Origin: Hydractinia symbiolongicarpus
Taxonomy: Eukaryota; Cnidaria; Hydrozoa; Anthoathecata; Hydractiniidae
NCBI RefSeq assembly: GCF_029227915.1
Contig: NC_079875.1
Span: 6,014,001 to 6,078,000, forward strand
Direction: 5' to 3'
Length of the DNA stretch: 64,000 nucleotides
Below are positions 23,866-35,538 of this stretch, piece by piece. Position numbers and translations under genes: made by a program. Each line of letters starts with the position of its first letter. Position 1 is the stretch's first letter. The notes under the pieces are model-generated. The model saw only the letters and a list, made by a program, of their open reading frames with translations. It was not told the DNA's origin and did not search any database.

Positions 23866-26800
23866 ATGTTTATCCAACTAATACTGTTGGCGTTTATCTC
23901 TGCATATGCTCAAGCAGGTAATATTAATCTTGTTATGTAAAATATCTTTTTTTACTTATATACATATTACTTAACATGTTGACAGCAGCAAAGTCTTTCT
24001 TCATGTTACATCTTTTGTGATTCGAAGTTAGTATTAATCCCTTACCATTTTCGTCTCAATAAAGCAACGTTTACACGAGGGTTTAACTTCAGTGAAGTGT
24101 TCACAGTGAATTTCATTTTAGCTTGAATTTTATTTTTTAACGGTTTTGAAACTTCCCTTCGAAATATAAGCAAAGTAAGCACTACACGTGTAAAACAAAG
24201 CAGTAGCCTAAAATTTGCACTTCACTTTGAGCTTGATAAAATTTCGTGTAAACACAAGGGCAATTCACTTCGGCTTGTCACCTAGGCTAACTTAACTAAG
24301 CTTTCTTCGAGGATATTAAATTCACTTTCTTTTAAACGAAAGCTTAGACGCAATCAAACGTTAAAACAAATCCCTAAAATTTAAATCAATCTCATTAGCA
24401 AACCCTGAATTACAATCGATTGATTGTAATGAGCACAAACTCGGCGTGGTCACATCTTAAGCTCTTAAATAATACAACAATTTATTATATTAATTCGGAT
24501 GAGTAAGAACATTCGCCCTCGAAAAAAAAAAAAAAAAAAATTCTCGATATTGGCAAGGCGAAGAAAGAATAGTAGAATTACCTAATCAAAAAGCGCGATC
24601 AGTATTCTGACCGCAGAAAAATCCTATAAGACCCAGCCTAATCTTTCCCACCTTAACTATTTCGTTTTGCTAGTGGTAGGGAAAATTATGCTGGGTCTTT
24701 TGGCTATTCAACTTGAGATTTTACTTCCCTTCAGGTAAAGTTTAACTTTCATGGAAATGCTTATAGATACGCAAATTTCCAAAGTACGTCCTTTCTCGTT
24801 GCTGACTATTTATTGTGGTATTTCTTATAGACACTACATCTTGCTTACCCCGCCAGCTGACGAAGCAAGGATGTTATGATCAAGATTTCGATGTGTTCAA
24901 CTATCTCATTCTTACTGATCGAGATGAAACCGAATCAACGTATTCTGGACAAACCATCTTGTGGGGAGAGTTTGATACTTATCTGAATGAGTAAGCTCCT
25001 TTTTGTGTGTAATCTATGTAGTTTAGCACTAAGCAGTGTTCACAATCACTTTTGGCCTCTATGGTGGAGTTTTTATTCCGTCAGAAGTGCAAAACACTCC
25101 GTCGTCGGGTAGCCGTAGTTTGATTTTTTGAATCCAACGAAACAGAGTTTAATACATAAATATATCAATCTCTTTGATAATAACCGCATTCCGTCTGTCT
25201 GTTCGTGCGTCTATTTGTCTTTTTGTTACGGAAACACTAAATGCTATATATAAAGGACGGGCGAACCTGTGGATTTGTTCCCTGGCTTACGACTAGTCTA
25301 TATTTTAATACCCGTATACGTCTCTCTGTCTGTCACGCAAATGGTACCACAAGTAGCGAGACGCACGCAAGCGGTAAAGAAAGAACTGGCGGACCCGTGG
25401 ATTTTTCCACAGGCTATCGAATAGTATATAAATAGTGACGTAAACAGGCTGCTGTAAAAACCACCACACGGCAACTTTAACGGTCCTTTAATCGTTCTTT
25501 TTTCAATTTATTTTTTAGTTTTATATGTCGATGTGCAGAGGCTGCAAAAGATTACAATTATTTCGCAGCTACTTACTTTGGAGAATGCTGGGTAGCCACC
25601 GATCAAACCAAAGTAGCAGGTTTACTACAGAAAAGCACTGTTGAAGGGTGCCTCAATACCTCTTACCTAGCATGTCAAGACTCCACAAACGAGCTCTGCG
25701 TTGGGCAGGAACACTTCCACTACATTTACAAATCCTACTTACCACAACGTAAGTGTTTGAGGTTTTTGTTGCATTTGACGCAAAATTTTTACAGTTAACT
25801 TCCAATATTTAAAACATCAAATAAACCTAACCCTAAACGATTTCTCTCAATGTTTTACATTTAAAAGATTTTCGTTTTAAAAAACACTGGAACATTTCCA
25901 TAAATGGATGAACACAACATGTGTAAACACAACGCAACGTTTCTCCAAAATAACGAATCAAAATAGACAAAAGTACAAAGAATTATTTTATTTCATCGGT
26001 TGTCATGACTGATACATTTAACAGTATACTATCGACTTTAGTTGTACTTTTGTTCCAAACAGATAGCTATGTACGGAACCAAATTCTTGCAAAAGAATAA
26101 AAAGGCGTGTTTGAAATCTTCTAATTTTATTGACAGTAAATTCGTGCGGCGTTACCATAAACTCTACAAGTTATTCGTCTACCTCTATTTTTTACTACTA
26201 AGTCTCAACTCAGACTTCCCTATAATTGCGCTGGGCAGATTTATAAACAGGCGCTAAATAGCGCAAAGCATATTTAGCGTCGCGTATAAATTGTATAAGC
26301 TGTTAGAGACATGTTTACCAGGAGACGATAGTGCTTCTATTACTTTGAATATCTACTTAATGTGATGCCTTTACGTCATAGCTGTTAATGGTGGATACAG
26401 TGAGTGGAGCGAATGGAGTGAATGTTCAGAATCTTGTGATGCAGGATTTCAGAAACGAACAAGATCATGCACTAACCCATCTCCTGCAAATGGTGGAGCG
26501 GATTGCAAAAGTCTTGGATCCTCATTGGAAACTAAAGCTTGTCATATAACGGCTTGCACAGGTAAATTCTAACCGTGTATATATTTAAACATATGTGGAA
26601 CGACTGAATCGTAGAAACCAAAATGCCAAATACGTGTGTAGGCGGATAAGATATATTCTAAATTATATACATAAATAAAATGTTAATTGGTAAGTCTTTT
26701 ATCCATGTATATATTTGAAATGTATATATATATATGTATATATATATATATTAAACATACAGCCTTTATGAGGCAAGTCAATTACTTAGCTTAGCTACAA

Positions 26801-29800
26801 TTCTTCAATTCATCATGTTGTTAAATAATATATCTTATTTGCAGTTCCTGTTACACCAGTCGATGGTGGTTACACGCAATGGTCAGCTTGGTCAAAATGC
26901 TCACGCCCATGCGGTAAGGGTAAACACTACAGAAGTAGAAAGTGTACCAACCCCGAACCACGACATGGTGGGAAAGCATGTGAAGGAAGTTCGTACGAAG
27001 TTGGTAGTTGTCAAATCAAAGTTTGTGATTTACCTGGTAAGGAATTTGTTTTGTGTACAGGTATGCGGTATGTTGTGAATTGAGTGAAGCGCACACACCA
27101 TTATGATGTTTCGGGTGTATACTTTAAAAAATAACTTTTATGTAACTTTAGCAGTAATAAAAACAACCGGTTATCCTGTTGTAGCAAAAACAATCGCCGT
27201 ATTTTGCCATTTTGCTGGATAAGTTACTATCAATGTTTAAAAATTAATTGTGACACCAGGATGAGCGCTTGGTACAGGTACACCGCATCGCTGATTTTCC
27301 TAGGGGTAATATTTTCTTAAGAAATAACTTCATCACAACTTCAGTTTAAATAAAAATACATGAACTATAAAAAAATCACTCAACAATTTTAAAAAAACCC
27401 TAGCTAAGTATCACACGTTAATTGAGCCTCTTACAATTAATAAACTTTACACTTTTGCCAAAGTTTATTACAGTAAAAGATATAGCTATAAAATTGCATC
27501 TAGCATAAGAAAGATTATGTGAAAACGCTGTTGCAGCTAACTGGTTTCTTTGCTACTTTTTCTTTAGCTAGAGATAGGTAACAGCTTGGTAGCAAAAAAT
27601 TAAATATGGCTAGAATGAAAGGCAACAAGAAGCCCTGGGGGCTCTAAGAATTTCCGCGCGCTACCAAAATATTTGATGAAAACCTGCTAATTCGTTGTGT
27701 TATTGTGCCAAACATTCGAAGGGGTTTGGTGCATGAACCTCTGAAGATAAAACCCATCAGTGACATTATATCTTACAACAAACGCAAACAAAACGAAACG
27801 TGTCATAATAAACTCACATTTTAAAAGAAATTGCTAGCAAAAAATACAGCCTATCATTCATGGTTGAAAGTCTTGCAATTGAAACGTTTATGGTCTTAAA
27901 CGGCATTAGTTGACAAAAAATCAAAATTTTGATGTGACCATCATTTTCAGCATAATTTTTTTATTAACTGTGTCAATTTTTGTCGAAAATAAAGCAGTTT
28001 TAATTTTTGGATAAATTTTGGCCTGAAATGACATTTAGGTGGCAAAAACCAAACTTTTGTACCAATTTTCAGCATACTTTATTTGTTAACTGTGCCAGAT
28101 TTAGCCGATAATGAAGTGGTTTTAATTTTTGGACCAATTTTGGCCTAAAATGGCATTTAGGTGACAAAAATCAAAATTTTGATGTCACCATTATGTTCAG
28201 CATACTTTTTTTGTTAACTTTGCCAAATTTTGTTGAAAATGAAGCAGTTTTAATTTTTGGACCAATTTTGGCCTAAAATGACATTTAGATAAGAAGAAAT
28301 CAAAATTTTGATGTCACCATCATGTTCAGCATACTTTTTTTGTTAATTGTGCCAAAATTTGTCAAAAATAAAGTAGTTTTAATTTTTGGACCAATTTTGG
28401 CCTAAAATGACATTTAGGTAACAAGAAATCAAAATTTTGATGTCACCATCATGTTCAGCATACTTTATTTGTTTACTGTGCCAAATTTTGTTAAAAATAA
28501 AGTAGTTTTAATTTTTGGACCAATTTTGGCCTGAAATGACATTTAGGTAAGAAGAAATCAAAATTTTGATGTCAATATTATGTTCAGCATACTTTATTTG
28601 TTAACTGTTCCAAATTTTGTTGAAAATAAAGTAGTTCTAATTTTTGGACCAATTTTGGCCTAAAATGACATTTAGGTGACAAAAATCAAAATTATTATGT
28701 CACCATTATGTTCAACATACTATTTTTGTTAACTGTGCCAAATTTTGTCGAAAACAAATACCAATTTTGGCCTGAAGCGTCAATACTAGACTTCCCAGTA
28801 GTTAAGGAGCTTGGGTACGAAGTTTACATCTGTGACGGACCAACCTGAAATCCCAGGGTCGATTTTTTCTCAAAAAATGCTCCGAAAGAAAAAACGACGG
28901 TTTTAAAGAATTTCCTACGCCTTCGGGCGCGGAAATTCAATTATAAAAAAACCTTGAAAGAATAGCAGTAAAAAATGCTAGGTAGCTTCCAATTTTAGTG
29001 CCACAGCTTAAAAAATGGCGTAGTTCCGCCAGTTCATATTTTTCCTTATTCCTTCTCCAGCATGTCGGAGCAGCAAAAATCTTGCTGATTGGCTAATTAT
29101 AAAACCTCGTGACTGGTTAACTACGCGGCTGCAGTAAAAAAAAAATGAAGCCAGTAAAAACGGTTTTTGCGAGGATTTAGAAATAAGGCTGCAACGCAAC
29201 CATTTTGAAGAAAAAACAGCTCTTTTTAAAATAATACACCCAATTTTCTAACTGTTCTAACATCCCAGCTATTTACATTTTTCTTACTGTTCGCTTACAG
29301 ATTACAGGTTCGGTAGAAGATGGAGAAGAGTTAAAGGAAGATTAGTTACTATCTCAACTGGTCAGGCCGGTGTATGGGGTATATCTAGAGGTTATAAGTT
29401 GTATTATCGCCGAGGTACACATATTTCATCAGATTCTTCATCACCATTAATTGGAAGATCATGGAAACAACTTTTTGGTGAGTAAACGGATGAATTGTGT
29501 CTGTTATATAGTACTCACTTTTGTTGGATATCTGACCAAAAACTTATGGTGTGAGATATTCAAAAGTTACTGTCATGATAACTTGTTACTATCTTTTAAT
29601 TATGGAGCGGAACAAAAAGCTATATTTTGATTCGTCCACATCAATATTATCTTAACAGGCAATCCAATAATTACAAAAGAATAATTAGCCGAATAACCAA
29701 TAAAACTGATGCAATTTTATTTGTCAGTTCGATTATATTTCATTATGTTGTTTTGTTTTGTGTCTTGTATTCTATTGTAGTATATATTTTCCTTCCTTCC

Positions 29801-32220
29801 TCTTTTTTTTCATTAAGTCTCAATGTTAATATTGAAAAGAGGAAAAGTTTGTAAATAATTCAAAAAACGCCTTGTTTTACGTATTTTTCTTAAAAAATTT
29901 AAAACACCAAAACGCCTACAATAGAAATGATTAGTTTACTGATATGCTATTGTTTCACTTTCCTGGTGTTCAATGGATTTGAAATTCTAACCTCCATCGC
30001 TTTGGCAATCCTTTTGTGTCACTAAAACCATGAAGGTAATATACTTTACCTTTTAAACTTGTCAACTTTTAGGTTCATGGAGAAGTGTCAGCTCTGGTTT
30101 TTACATTGTCTGGGCAATTAACTCAAATGGGGTGATCTATTATCGTCAAGGTCAGTAACAAGTTATTTTCTCCAAAATAATAAAGCGTTGCTAATTTCCT
30201 ATAATTTGCTTCCCTCGTAAATGAATCCATGGAAGAAAAATTCAATTGTTTCTTCTTCCAGGAATTACAAAGGCGCATCCAACAGGTTCTGCTTGGATGA
30301 AAGTTACTGCTAAGGTCACGTTCAGACATGTAAGCGTCAACTCCAGAACAAATGAAGTGTGGTGTATTGACTCAAATATGGGGATATGGTTCAGAGATGG
30401 TGTAACTGAGAACAATGCTGCAGGTAAGAACTTTTATATTTCAACGATGTTTGCATGTTTTTTGAGTTTTTTTTATCAGAACAGAATCTGTTTCTTTCAA
30501 AAATGGAGATTCATGCATTCAGCTTTATTTTTGATATCAGAACAAACCATATAAAATGCATAGAATTCGATTGTATATAATCCTTTTAAAATCAAGGGCA
30601 CACGTTTTTACCCAATCCTCTTTCTTTAGATATTAGGTTCCACTAGTAGACTCCGAATGAAATGAAAAGCATAGTCTATATATGTTATTGAAACAGTGTA
30701 TAAAAGTTCAAATAAAAATGTGTGTTGTCAACATTTTCGTCAATATTTGTCAGTCAAAAAGAAGCATTTCTTATTTTTCTTCCATACATTTTGAGTGTTG
30801 TAATTTATACGTAAAATTACCACCATGCTTGTGAGTTTCTACGATAGAGCTCCTACGTCACTAACTTATGATCCTGCAATTTTACAGCCCTGCAGGCTGG
30901 GAGTTAAACTTCTTTGTTGATTTTATAAAAATGTATGTCCATTAATGATCTCTGATTAATCTTTCCACATTACTTCAACTCAAGGTCTACTGTAAAAATC
31001 CCTGCCTGTTTTTATTTTGCTCTTTAATTTTCAAAAAAATATATCATTGTGCTTACAAAAAAAGTTATTCGAAAATTAAGCTAAGCTGTACGTTTCTAAA
31101 CATTACGTTTCGTTTGCAAGCTTCTGTACATTACATCCCTGTATTTTTAGGTACGCAGTGGAGTCAGGTTGATGGTAAAGCTGTCGATATCTCTGCTGGA
31201 GGCGCAGGAGTCTGGATTGTAACACCAGAAAGAAAGGATAACGTACATTATCGTGTTGGTACGAGAAGACAGCAAGGAAAAGGTAATATTTTTAATGTAA
31301 CAAAAATAGAGCATCAATGTACTTTTATTTCCTGTGCCCACCAGCACAGGTGGAGTTGCCAATGACAAAAAGTATACTAAAAGGATTATAATCTTGTATT
31401 TAGGTACCTCCTGGCAGGTGGTTGCTAACAGCCGCGCATTGAGAATTAGAAGTGGATGGAATATCGTTGTTGCGATCAGCAGAGGACAACGATTAACCTA
31501 CATTCGAAAAGGTAATTTTGTCTTTCATATTATTTGCTTTTACTGCAAAACATCCTTAAAAAATTCTAGGGTGAAATATCAAGCTAAAAAAAATTATTTC
31601 TTCAATAGAAATGAACCTTTCTTTTTTCAATTGTTTCCCTAACGAAATAATAAAATTGAATCAAATCATAAATTTCGAAAACACAATTTTTACCCAAAAA
31701 TGTAATTAAAAAAAATCTTTTTTTTTTAGGTATAACCAACAATAACCCGTCTGGAACACGCTGGAGACGATTCCGTATGCCACTTCGAGATCTCTCACTG
31801 AACAACTATGATGGATCCATATGGGCTGTGAATCGAGCTAAACTTGTGTTCTACAGATCCTCCGCAAGACTCGTTAACACTGGGTACACACCATGGTCAA
31901 AGTTTGGGGAATGCAGTGCTAAGTGTGATGGAAAAAAAACACGAAGAAGAAAATGTTTCCCGAAAGCTCTTGGTCGCCCAAACTTTACTTGTGATAAAGC
32001 GCTGGTACAAACTGTACGTTGTGGAGCACAATGTGGCTCGTTAACCGAAAGTCAAGTTAAACCTCATCAAAACACATACTCAAAGACATACCACAGCCAT
32101 GTAAGCAGAAAATTTGTCTTTTTAAGCGCATTTTCGCGCGTGTAAATTTTTCCATGCTAACAATAGTAACACTATTCTATTTAGGATGATGATGACGACG
32201 ATGATGATGATGATAAATAA
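23866..32220 (+). CDS. Secreted TSP1/tectonin-repeat protein with oligo-Asp tail
   Basis: Twelve exons: 23866..23917, 24831..24990, 25519..25748, 26382..26561, 26845..27036, 29301..29477, 30073..30150, 30262..30423, 31151..31282, 31404..31511, 31730..32100 and 32185..32220. Every junction is GT-AG and in phase; the product is 625 aa. Order: signal peptide (1-17, ending AYAQA); cysteine-rich domain (about 19-147; FICRCAEAAKDYNYFAATYF, FGECW, CVGQEHFHYIY); TSP1 domains at about 152-207 (WSEWSECSESC) and 213-270 (WSAWSKCSRPC); six tectonin repeats (about 273-535) with the W..V......IS.G..GVW......YYR.GT pattern; a third TSP1 (542-593, WSKFGECSAKC); and an Asp10-Lys C-terminus. Six tectonin units suggest a six-bladed lectin-like propeller as in tachylectin-1 and fish-egg lectins. 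Sugar or pathogen binding outside the cell is an inference. Most exon boundaries after exon 3 share one phase, as expected for exon shuffling. Confidence 0.88.
24285..24705. repeat. Dispersed ~400-bp repeat, copy 1
   Basis: It aligns by eye with 39867..40255 in the same orientation. Shared words: TTAACTAAGCTT, AGACGCAA, GTCACATCTTAA, AATAATACAA.AATTTATTATAT, AATCAAAAAGC.CGATCAGTATTCT and TTTCCCACCTTA.CTATT. The right end forms an inverted repeat: AGACCCAGC at about 24640 against GCTGGGTCT at about 24700. A poly-A tract (24521-24540) is unique to this copy. It lies in intron 1 of the TSP1/tectonin gene. Confidence 0.7.
25171..25425 (+). mobile_element. Helitron-like short units, two in tandem
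   Basis: Unit 1 is 25171..25296 (starts TCTTTGATAATAACCGCATT, ends GACTAG). Unit 2 is 25297..25425 (starts TCTATATTTTAATACCCGTA, has CCCGTGGATTTTTCCACAGG, ends AATAG). Units start with TC, carry a hairpin near the 3' end and close with a TAG word. The array lies in intron 2 of the TSP1/tectonin gene. Confidence 0.65.
27895..28785 (+). repeat. ~129-bp tandem repeat array, about seven units
   Basis: The word GCCT(A/G)AAATG recurs at 28021, 28143, 28271, 28400, 28529 and 28658, with a last partial unit at 28770. The period settles at 129 bp. Each unit has ATCAAAATTTTGATGTCACC, then ATGTTCAGCATACTTT, then TTTAATTTTTGGACCAATTT. It is non-coding and lies in the 2.26-kb intron between TSP1-2 and the tectonin exons. 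Confidence 0.85.
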
Positions 32221-32884
32221 GCAAGAAAAAATTGCCTCGCTTACCTTCCGACACTTCTTTGTTGTTAAAAGGCACGCAAAACACAGTAAATAAAAATGAA
32301 AAAATCTATAAAAAATTGTTATATGTTTGTATTTATTTGAATTTAGTTCACGAGTAATTGTACACACTAATATGAAAGAAGATTATGTTAAATCTATGTA
32401 ATAATAGCCGTATTTTGTGTGTTCAAAAGGGTTACCGATATTCCTTTGATCTTTCCGCGAACTTTTAGAAACCAGGGGGTTGTTTAATTGGAAATCTTAT
32501 GATTTATCAAAATAAATTACAGAAATTAATTTATTTCCTTACATAATTTAATTAATTTTATTGATAAATCTCTAATTTAAAAAACATATGAAGTGATTAA
32601 AATGAATGCATTATTTAAATGCGCCATTTTTAATAATAATTAACCCCGTGACCCTAATCGCCGATTCTGCTCAGCCACAGAAAACAAATAGGATGGTTTT
32701 ACTGACAGTTTAACTGACTTTGTTTTGACCGCTCGCACGTGTATACCAATCAAAACGCCTGATTCTTTGAAAAACCAATCAAGACTTTCGCGGCCTAGAC
32801 ATGCCAACGAAGAAACATGATGGCAATTTTAGTTTTTAAAAAGTAATGGTGGTCAGTGTTGTTTTTAAGTCTGTTTCACCTTTT

Positions 32885-33630
32885 TGTTTTTTTTATGTTC
32901 TTAAATGTGAAGATAAATATATTGTCACGTTTTTTAGCTACGTACAGATCTTAAACGCCCCAGTTTTAGGATTTTTGGCTAGGAACGAATATTTTGAAGG
33001 CTAGCTAGCTAATAGCCTTACTTTTTACTAATTTTGTTTGGTATAAGAGGTTTTTCTCCAACCCAACATTTATTTTTACGTCGAGGATATAGCCATTTAG
33101 CTAGCTCATATATTTACCTAAAAAGTAAGAGTATAAAAATTCAGTTTGGCTATCAATATCGCAATATTCTCAGCAAAATCTTATGCTAAATGCAGTTTAG
33201 CTAGGTAGCTACATCTTTAATTATTTTCCTTAAAAATTTTTTTGCAAATAAAATGGCTTAGCAATTGCTTTAGCTGGAGGGGTAACAACAGGCTGTTTCC
33301 TGTGTTGTCATTTAAACCAAAGTTGTGATAAAATTTTTTTGGAGAAGGGTACTGTTCTCATCTGTTTAACTGTACTAAGCGGTCAGCTATTGTTAACACT
33401 GAGCTAGCTCAATGTTAACAATAGCCTGTTTTTTGGAAAAGGCTGTTACGCCTATGCGGGTCAGCCCATTGTGACAATTAATTTTTAAACTTTCTTGGGA
33501 ATCACGCCTGTACGAATGTCCAACAATGTTTACCTGGACTAATCGCTTAGCCCTGTGCAAGAAGCGAAGGACTGTTTCTTGTGTTTTCATTTAAGAATTT
33601 CAAAAGGGTTTTATCCCTATGCACCTGTGT
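32885..33630 (+). repeat. ~740-bp dispersed repeat, copy 1 (no insertion)
   Basis: It matches 42945..44080 along its whole length once a ~400-bp MITE in that copy is removed. Shared words: ATAAATATATTGTCACGTTT, CAGATCTTAAACGC, GGATTTTTGGCTA, GAGGAT.TAGC.ATTTAGCTAGCT, TTAGCTAGGTAGC.ACATCTTT, AAAATGGCT, GTAA.GACAGGCTGTT-type words and ATCCCTATGC. Both copies are closely followed by Helitron-like units. It is non-coding. Confidence 0.8.
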
Positions 33631-34006
33631 AACACCATTTATATAACTGTTCTAAGCGCTCTGTCCGGTGTCACGATTAATTTTTTAACTTTTGCAAAAA
33701 CTTATTCCGCAAAATAAAATAATATTGACCGATTGTTTTTGCTATGACAAAGTCACAACGGTTGTAAACAGTGTTTTTATTTCAGCCTTTGTTGCGGTAA
33801 AGTTATTTTTTGAAAAACATGTTACACTCCCAATACTATAATGGTGTGTGCGCTTCACTTGATTTAGGACATACTGCATACCTGTACTAAAGCACTCCAC
33901 CTGACTGTGTCGCACTGTTCGCAGTTCTTTTAAGCGCTCCTTAAGGCGTTCAACAACAGTTACTTTTGGCTCATCCCTGCGATTCGACGGCGGGTTTCCC
34001 GTCTAG

Positions 34007-34270
34007 TCTATATTATAATACCCGTATTCGTCTGTCCATCTGTCACGCAAAATGGTAGCTAGCTGCGCAAATAGCGAGAATCATGCAATTGGGTATAAAA
34101 AGGACGGCGAACCCGTGGATTTTTCCACGGGCTAACGACTAGTCTATATTATAATACCCGTATACGTCTGTCTGTCTGTCACGCAAAATGGTAACCGCGG
34201 TAGCGAGACACTCAAAATGCGGTAAATAAACAAAGAAGAACCGTGGATGTACCCACGGGCTACCGACTAG
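34007..34270 (+). mobile_element. Helitron-like short units, two in perfect tandem
   Basis: Unit 1 (34007..34142) and unit 2 (34143..34270) both start TCTATATTATAATACCCGTA and carry CTGTCTGTCACGCAAAATGG. They contain a hairpin (CCCGTGGA, loop, TCCACGGG in unit 1) 7-8 nt before the terminal CTAG. The base before unit 1 is itself the end of another CTAG (34003-34006), so a third tail precedes them. TC start, subterminal hairpin, CTAG end and head-to-tail arrays fit non-autonomous Helitron/Helentron derivatives. Confidence 0.7.
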
Positions 34271-34793
34271 TATTAAAAAAAATGTTCTTATATATTTTTT
34301 CTTTCCAACCTTTTATAACTCCGTTACCACCATAAAAGAAAGATCTAGATGTATCAAAAAACATACACCACTGGTATTAAACTTTTCATCAAATTCAATA
34401 TGCCAGACTTTAACCTTTAAGCCTGAGCACTAGTGCAACCTGACAATGAAAACACGGAGTCTTTCACAACAAATTGTTAGGTACGCGACACTCTAAAAAG
34501 GACTGGGTTGAAGTATGAAATGTTTCAACTTCAAACAATCACATTTTTATTGGTGAAGGGGGGGAGGTTTGTTAACAAGAAGGCGCCATATTTTAATACA
34601 TCATTTTGAAGCCCTTACACTTTGTGACCCTTTTCTTTAACGAATCAAACATGAAAGGTTTTAAAGTGCTTCATTGTGTTTCATGTGATGTACTCACCAA
34701 TCTTATTCTTACTATGTTGCCACCTAGCTATAAATAGTGAAACTAGCCATGTACAAAGTTAGTTACAACAAGATTCTCAGATGTTTTTTTTTA

Positions 34794-34919
34794 TCTGTAT
34801 TATAATACCCGTATACGTATGTCTGTCTGTCACGCAAAATGCTAGCACAGTGAAACGCATGCAATGCGGTAAAAAAAGAACGGCCGAACCCGTGGATTGT
34901 TCCACGTGTCACTGACTAG
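34794..34919 (+). mobile_element. Helitron-like short unit, solo copy
   Basis: It starts TCTGTATTATAATACCCGTA and has CTGTCTGTCACGCAAAATGC. The hairpin is CGTGGATTGTTCCACG and the end is GACTAG. The flanks are TTA before and TTTAAA after, with no duplication, as expected for Helitrons. Confidence 0.65.
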
Positions 34920-35411
34920 TTTAAATATAATTCGGTAGTTACATCTATGAATGCATTATAAACCTGAGTAAACGTCTAAACAATATTAAAACAACTGCAC
35001 GTATTCTGCGCAAAACTCAACAACATTCTTTTAATCATGAAAGTGGCGGCTCGATTTTGGACCTTTGACGAGTATTATTTCGCTCAATTTAAAAATTTTA
35101 GTGACTGTTTTGCTAGGATGGGGTTACAATATGCTGTTGTATTCTTTGTCCTTTCTTTAAACCGTTGTCGCGGTACTTCTTGTTAATGTAAATATTCAGC
35201 AGAAGTTCAGCATAAATATGCACATAGGTCTGTGACACAGTTCACCACGAGAACTCAATTCGTCAAATAATTATCGGATGTCAGTTTCTCCAGGACAGGT
35301 GACGCCAGGTTGTATCTTAATGGACGGTATACAATACTCGTAAACTATTGTTGAAGGAGAGTTAGTGGCATGAAGCATACTTGTACTAAGTGCTCCACCT
35401 TTTTTCCTGTC

Positions 35412-35538
35412 TCTAGATAATTATAATAATACCCGTACTGTTAGTCTAAAATGGTTGCGCACAGCTTCATTTCGGAGTCTTCCCCCTCCGCCCTGCAGTG
35501 TAAATCATTTCCTCGGTGCTAACAGGGCTAACGACTAG
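35412..35538 (+). mobile_element. Helitron-like short unit, diverged
   Basis: It starts TCTCTAGATAATTATAATAA and keeps ATACCCGTAC near the left end and GGGCTAACGACTAG at the right end. The middle is diverged and the hairpin is lost. Confidence 0.5.

Noticed and set aside
25241-25435. 64-aa ORF as a gene
   Set aside because: It lies across two Helitron-like units; similar ORFs appear at each array (for example 44197..44532).
27895-28785. CRISPR-like array
   Set aside because: The 129-bp units are contiguous with no unique spacers, in a eukaryotic intron: a tandem satellite.
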